DNA from: Clostridium sp. AM30-24
GTDB lineage: Bacteria; Bacillota; Clostridia; Lachnospirales; Lachnospiraceae
NCBI RefSeq assembly: GCF_003480435.1
Contig: NZ_QUJB01000001.1
Location: 124,001-188,000, forward strand
Direction: 5' to 3'
Length of the DNA stretch: 64,000 bases
Made by a program: the position numbers and the translations under genes. Position 1 is the first letter of the stretch; every line of letters starts with the position of its first letter. The notes beneath the pieces were generated by a model, which saw nothing but the letters and a program-made list of their open reading frames with translations, did not search any database and was not told where the DNA came from. Shown one piece after another: positions 60,577 through 64,000 of the stretch.

Positions 60577-61104
60577 ATGCTGATTAATTTATCTGAAGTT
60601 TTTACTCTGGAAGGTAAAGAGAAAACATGGGAAGTCCCGTTTGAAGCGAAAGCCTATAAGGGTTCCCGAGTTGAGTATCCGGTGGTCTCTGCGGACCCGG
60701 TAAAGATCACTGTAAAAAACCTTGGAAACAGGAAATTGAGTCTTACGGGAAATACTTCCGTGACTCTTGCGATTCCCTGCTCGAGATGTCTGGAACCGGT
60801 GAATTACACCACTGAAATCGAGTTTGATCAGGAAATTGATATGAATGCTTCCGAAGAGGACAGAGTGAAGGACTTGGATGAACAATCTTATTTATCTGGT
60901 TATAATCTGGATGCCGATATGCTGGTTTGCAACGAGTTATCATTGTACCTGCCTATGAAGGTTCTCTGCAAGGATGATTGCAAGGGAATCTGTAGTAGAT
61001 GTGGAGCAAATCTCAACAAAGGAGATTGCGGCTGTGATACATGGGTTCCTGACCCGCGGATGGCAGCCATCCAGGATATTTTCAAACAGTTTAAGGAGGT
61101 GTAA
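60577..61104 (+). CDS. yceD: YceD/DUF177 protein linked to L32
   Basis: A 175-residue DUF177 protein, which in bacteria almost always precedes rpmF and is linked to 23S rRNA and large-subunit assembly. 'IPCSRCLEPVNYTTEIEFDQEIDM' is the core; the C-terminus has cysteines in 'LCKDDCKGICSRCGANLNKG' that probably bind zinc. TAGGAGAAAC precedes the ATG. rpmF starts 2 bases after its stop codon. Confidence 0.93.
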   Translation: MLINLSEVFTLEGKEKTWEVPFEAKAYKGSRVEYPVVSADPVKITVKNLGNRKLSLTGNTSVTLAIPCSRCLEPVNYTTEIEFDQEIDMNASEEDRVKDLDEQSYLSGYNLDADMLVCNELSLYLPMKVLCKDDCKGICSRCGANLNKGDCGCDTWVPDPRMAAIQDIFKQFKEV

Positions 61105-61106
61105 CC

Positions 61107-61289
61107 ATGTCTATCTGTCCTAAGAATAAATCTTCCAAAGCGAGAAGAGACAGCCGCAGAGCGAACTGGAAAATGTCCGCTATGAACTTAGTAAAGTGCA
61201 GCAAGTGCGGTGCTTTAATGATGCCTCATAGAGTATGCAAGGCATGCGGCAGCTACAACAAGCGTGAAATCGTTAAAGTTGAAGACTAA
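61107..61289 (+). CDS. rpmF: 50S ribosomal protein L32
   Basis: A 60-residue L32 with its zinc ribbon ('KCSKCGALMMPHRVCKACGS') and basic N-terminus ('KNKSSKARRDSRRANWKM'). AAGGAGGTG lies in the end of yceD. All four cysteines are present, the zinc-binding paralogue type. Confidence 0.98.
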   Translation: MSICPKNKSSKARRDSRRANWKMSAMNLVKCSKCGALMMPHRVCKACGSYNKREIVKVED

Positions 61290-61303
61290 TTAAGAATTAT
61301 GAG

Positions 61304-61384
61304 ATCCTCCGGTGGTTTTCCACCGGGGGATTTTTTCGTCTACAGCAAGAAGTCAGATCCTGCGGTGTCTGGCTTCTTGTTTTT
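61304..61384 (+). terminator. Two consecutive terminator hairpins after rpmF
   Basis: First: ATCCTCCGGTGG (61304-61315) with CCACCGGGGGAT (61320-61331), then TTTTTT. Second: CAAGAAGTCAGA (61346-61357) with TCTGGCTTCTTG (61368-61379), then TTTTT. A double stop suits a strongly transcribed ribosomal gene. Confidence 0.9.
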
Positions 61385-61648
61385 GAAACACAAATGTGTA
61401 TTGGTGTCAAGAATGTCGATGGCGTAAAAACCACAAATCGACATCCTAAATTTATGATTCATTTTCTGCTAAGCTATTGTTGTCGATTGGAAGTATTGAC
61501 AATCCTATTAGCATAGATTATACTTGTTTTATAAAGAAAAGTTCGGAAAGTTTTGAAATGTCAGATAATAAAGTCAATACTAAAGAGGAACAGGAGATTA
61601 CTGACAGTTAATATAAATTATAAAATCATATATGAAAGGAAAGAAACT
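61385..61648. promoter_or_regulatory. Control region of the creatininase-family gene
   Basis: TTGACA (61496-61501) and TATACT (61519-61524), 17 apart, form a good promoter with a ~115-base untranslated leader. Upstream, TGTCGAT occurs directly near 61413 and 61480, and inverted (ATCGACA) near 61437; these are candidate regulator half-sites. The rest shows nothing recognisable. Confidence 0.55.
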
Positions 61649-62410
61649 ATGAGACTCGAAAATTTGACTTGGCCGAAAGCTCAGGAATATTTTGAAAAAA
61701 ACGATATGGTACTCGTTTCTATCGGCAGTATTGAGTGTCACGGTCGTCACATGCCGCTTGGAACCGATACACTGATTCCGGAGCATTTGTTGGAGAAAAT
61801 TGAGAAGAAGAGTGATGTTTTGATTGCTCCAACCATTCCATATGGTTCCTGCCCAAATTTTGCTCCGTATCCGGGTACAATTGATATTGACGACGAGGTA
61901 CTCTATCAGTTTTGCCGTCAGGTTTTCCTGAGTCTGTATCGTCACGGCGCAAGAAAATTCGTTTTTCTGAACGGACATGGCGGTAACATCAAGATGATTC
62001 AGCGCCTTGGCATGGAATTCGAGGATAAAGGCTGTCTGGTTGCTATGCTTAACTGGTGGCTGATGGCTTGGGATATGAACCCAGCATGGAAAGGTGGCCA
62101 CGGCGGTGGTGAGGAAACAGCTGCGATTCTTGGAATTGATCCATCTTTAGTTGATAAGAGTGAGATAGGTGGTGAACTCCAGTTTAAGCACCTGTCTGAT
62201 AATCTGAAGACAACCGGTTTCCGTTCTGTTGAGTATAAGGGAGTTACCGTTGAGATTCTCCGCAAAACTCCGCATGTTACAGACAACGGATGGATTGGAC
62301 CGGATCATCCGAGTACCGCTACAGAAGAGTGGGGCAAGGAAATGCTCGAGACCACAGCAAACTATATTGTTGATTTCATGGAAGAGTTCAAGAAAGTTAA
62401 ACTTTCATAA
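61649..62410 (+). CDS. Creatininase family amidohydrolase
   Basis: A 253-residue protein of the creatininase/MftE family. Metal-binding motifs: 'VLVSIGSIECHGRHMPLGTDTLIPE' (Glu, His and Asp ligands), 'RKFVFLNGHGGNIKMIQ' and 'WKGGHGGGEETAAIL' (late Glu). Substrates across the family include creatinine, guanidino and formamide-type amides and mycofactocin precursor, so the substrate is open. The start with AAAGGAAAG upstream is used; an upstream extension of the frame has no start site. It stands alone. Confidence 0.85.
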   Translation: MRLENLTWPKAQEYFEKNDMVLVSIGSIECHGRHMPLGTDTLIPEHLLEKIEKKSDVLIAPTIPYGSCPNFAPYPGTIDIDDEVLYQFCRQVFLSLYRHGARKFVFLNGHGGNIKMIQRLGMEFEDKGCLVAMLNWWLMAWDMNPAWKGGHGGGEETAAILGIDPSLVDKSEIGGELQFKHLSDNLKTTGFRSVEYKGVTVEILRKTPHVTDNGWIGPDHPSTATEEWGKEMLETTANYIVDFMEEFKKVKLS

Positions 62411-62498
62411 AGCAATGCAAGAGTGGATAAGAACGTGACGCTGAAAATGATTGCAGCAATTTTAAATGCAAATGGCGCATAGTAAAATATGATACGAA

Positions 62499-62538
62499 AA
62501 GACCGCCGGTCCAGATTTCTCTGGTAACCGGCGGTCTT
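62499..62538 (-). terminator. Terminator for glnN, also downstream of the creatininase gene
   Basis: AAGACCGCCGGT (62499-62510) and ACCGGCGGTCTT (62527-62538) form a perfect 12-bp stem. On the minus strand TTTTCG follows, ending glnN. On the plus strand the T-run is short, but it could still act on the convergent gene. Confidence 0.85.
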
Positions 62539-62555
62539 CCCTATGAGCAAAACAA

Positions 62556-64000
62556 TTAAATGTAGAAGAGCAATGCATCGTATGTCGGATACGGGAGATA
62601 ATCCTCCGGGATCAGGACTTCCGCATCGTTGACAGCCAGACGGATCGTTTCCATCTCGGCAAGGAGCGTGTCATGGTAGTAAGTACCAGCCTTTAAGTAG
62701 TCATCCATGCCTTCCGCGGTACCGATCATATCCTTTAAGGTATCAAGCTCATCAGAGATCGTATCTGCGAGTCCGGAGAGCTTTGTGATCAGCTTTTCTT
62801 CCGCCTTTGTTGTAATGCCAGGAACAAGCTCTTTCTTGGTGCTGCCTGTGCATGCGAGATCATTTACATAGGAGAACAGAGACGGAAGGAAGTCTTTCTG
62901 TACCATTTCCTCCATAGTCTTAGCCTCGATATGGATCGTTTTTGCGTAATCCTCAAGAAGGATCTCGTAACGGGAGAAGAGTTCTTCTTTTGTCAATACA
63001 TGATGCTTTGTGAAAAGCTCGATGTTCTTTTCAGCAATTAAATGCGGAAGAGCCTCCGGTGTTGATTTCAGGTTCGGGAGTCCGCGTTTCTTGGCTTCCG
63101 CTAACCACTCATCGGTATATCCGTTGCCGTTGAAAATGATCCTTGCATGGTCTGTGAAGGTATCCTTTAAAAGCTTGTGGATCGCCGAATCAAGCTCTGA
63201 GCCAGTAAGCCCTTCTAAGACCTTGCAGAAGCCTGCGAGAGACTCTGCAACTGCTGTATTTAAGATCACGTTCGGACCTGACAGGGAGAGAGAGGAGCCT
63301 GGCATACGGAACTCAAACTTATTTCCTGTGAAGGCGAACGGTGATGTACGGTTACGGTCTGTGTTATCTTTTGTGAAGTGCGGGAGTACCTTCGGGCCGA
63401 TGGACATCTGAACGGCACCCTTTCCTTCGAAATATGTTTCGGATTTAATGGAATCGACAACAGCTTCCAACTCTTCACCTAAGAACATGGAAACGACTGC
63501 AGGCGGTGCCTCGTTTGCTCCGAGACGGTGATCGTTTCCGGCTGTTGCAACGGAGATTCTTAAAAGATCCGCATAATCATCAACAGCTTCCACAACGGCT
63601 GCCAAAAACAGTAAGAACTGTGTGTTTTCTGCCGGTGTCTTTCCAGGATTCAGAAGATTTTCACCGGTATCCGTGGAGAGTGCCCAGTTGTTGTGTTTTC
63701 CACTTCCGTTGATTCCTTCGAACGGTTTCTCATGGAGCAGGCACGCAAGGCCATGGCGGTCAGCAACCTTCTTCATCATCTCCATAACGAGCTGGTTGTG
63801 GTCAACAGCAACATTGACGGTTTCAAAGACAGGAGCAAGCTCATGCTGTGCAGGAGCAACCTCGTTGTGTTCTGTCTTTGCCGGGATTCCAAGCTTCCAG
63901 AGTTCTTCATTTAATTCTTCCATGAAGGCTTCCACTCTCGGCTTGATGGAACCAAAGTAGTGGTCATCCATTTCCTGTCCCTTCGGAGCCGGAGCACCAA
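62556..64000 (-). CDS. glnN: Glutamine synthetase type III, 3' part (runs off the window)
   Basis: At least 481 residues of a GSIII enzyme (full length about 700); the N-terminus is beyond the right edge, and the frame is open to position 64000 ('GAPAPKGQEMDDHYFGSIKP'). It makes glutamine from glutamate, ammonium and ATP. Active-site segments visible: 'TEHNEVAPAQHELAPVFE', 'LLHEKPFEGINGSGKHNNWA', 'SVATAGNDHRLGANEAPPAV' and 'NRTSPFAFTGNKFEFRMPGS'. The C-terminal helical GSIII-specific part is complete ('EDYLPYPTYDALLFYI'). Dodecameric cytoplasmic enzyme. Confidence 0.97.
   Translation of the reverse strand, partial: GAPAPKGQEMDDHYFGSIKPRVEAFMEELNEELWKLGIPAKTEHNEVAPAQHELAPVFETVNVAVDHNQLVMEMMKKVADRHGLACLLHEKPFEGINGSGKHNNWALSTDTGENLLNPGKTPAENTQFLLFLAAVVEAVDDYADLLRISVATAGNDHRLGANEAPPAVVSMFLGEELEAVVDSIKSETYFEGKGAVQMSIGPKVLPHFTKDNTDRNRTSPFAFTGNKFEFRMPGSSLSLSGPNVILNTAVAESLAGFCKVLEGLTGSELDSAIHKLLKDTFTDHARIIFNGNGYTDEWLAEAKKRGLPNLKSTPEALPHLIAEKNIELFTKHHVLTKEELFSRYEILLEDYAKTIHIEAKTMEEMVQKDFLPSLFSYVNDLACTGSTKKELVPGITTKAEEKLITKLSGLADTISDELDTLKDMIGTAEGMDDYLKAGTYYHDTLLAEMETIRLAVNDAEVLIPEDYLPYPTYDALLFYI

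Overview
The window is a stretch of a low-to-mid GC Firmicutes chromosome, most likely a gut Lachnospiraceae (Clostridium cluster XIVa) species. This is inferred from gene order and gene types: the rplU-prp-rpmA-obgE-yhbY-nadD-yqeK-rsfS block, an L27 with a Prp-cleaved N-terminal extension, a B12-binding radical SAM gene followed by a DUF2344 gene and an RNase G gene, a type III glutamine synthetase, and secreted proteins with 'DGNGDG..ECYYFDGNGY' cell-wall-binding repeats. No species call is attempted.

Layout. 0-5 kb: recU, hflK-hflC, pepT and a DUF1275 membrane protein. 5.1-15.3 kb: a complete AT-richer type I-E CRISPR-Cas locus (cas3-cas8e-cas11-cas7-cas5-cas6e-cas1-cas2) in one tightly overlapping operon. 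Its Cas2 is fused to a DEDDh (DnaQ-like) exonuclease. It is followed after a 44-bp leader by an array of 16 repeats and 15 spacers. Just past the array is a candidate small structured RNA with its own promoter and terminator. 15.5-25.3 kb: a LysR regulator divergent from a peptide or amino-acid use cluster (YfcC transporter, M28 peptidase, M20 amidohydrolase, CitMHS transporter), then a two-component pair whose kinase ends in a degenerate receiver.

25.4-34.3 kb: a decayed integrative element. It sits in the 5' end of the radical SAM (TIGR03960-type) gene. The old 5' end is left as a 49-codon stub at 25442, and the gene at 34278 is complete with a diverged replacement 5' end. A truncated tyrosine recombinase lies next to the right junction. 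Cargo is two secreted cell-wall-binding proteins (one with a transglutaminase-like domain), a third broken by an amber codon, duplicated small-gene fragments, and an uncharacterised two-gene module followed by a structured RNA element.

34.3-42.9 kb: conserved housekeeping block (radical SAM, DUF2344, RNase G, L21, Prp, L27, ObgE, YhbY, NadD, YqeK, RsfS). 42.9-46.1 kb: a second accessory patch with a five-copy 20-bp direct-repeat array, an amber-interrupted TIGR02452 gene, and a rearranged second copy of the two-gene module and its RNA element, plus an HTH gene. 46.1-50.3 kb: a lipoprotein-MBOAT-DHHW operon likely to O-acetylate an exported glycan, and an Ig-like lipoprotein. 50.4-64 kb: lexA divergent from a yneA-like SOS gene with four LexA boxes between them, sbcD-sbcC, tmcAL, a c-di-AMP receptor, pta-ackA, yceD-rpmF, a creatininase-family gene and the 3' part of glnN.

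The least-explained items are the paired structured RNA element with covarying stems downstream of the DIP1984-like gene in both accessory regions, the small RNA beside the CRISPR array, the strict pyrimidine at the first spacer base, and the 46-bp-period repeat array after rsfS. All functional calls are from sequence reading alone; no database search was run.
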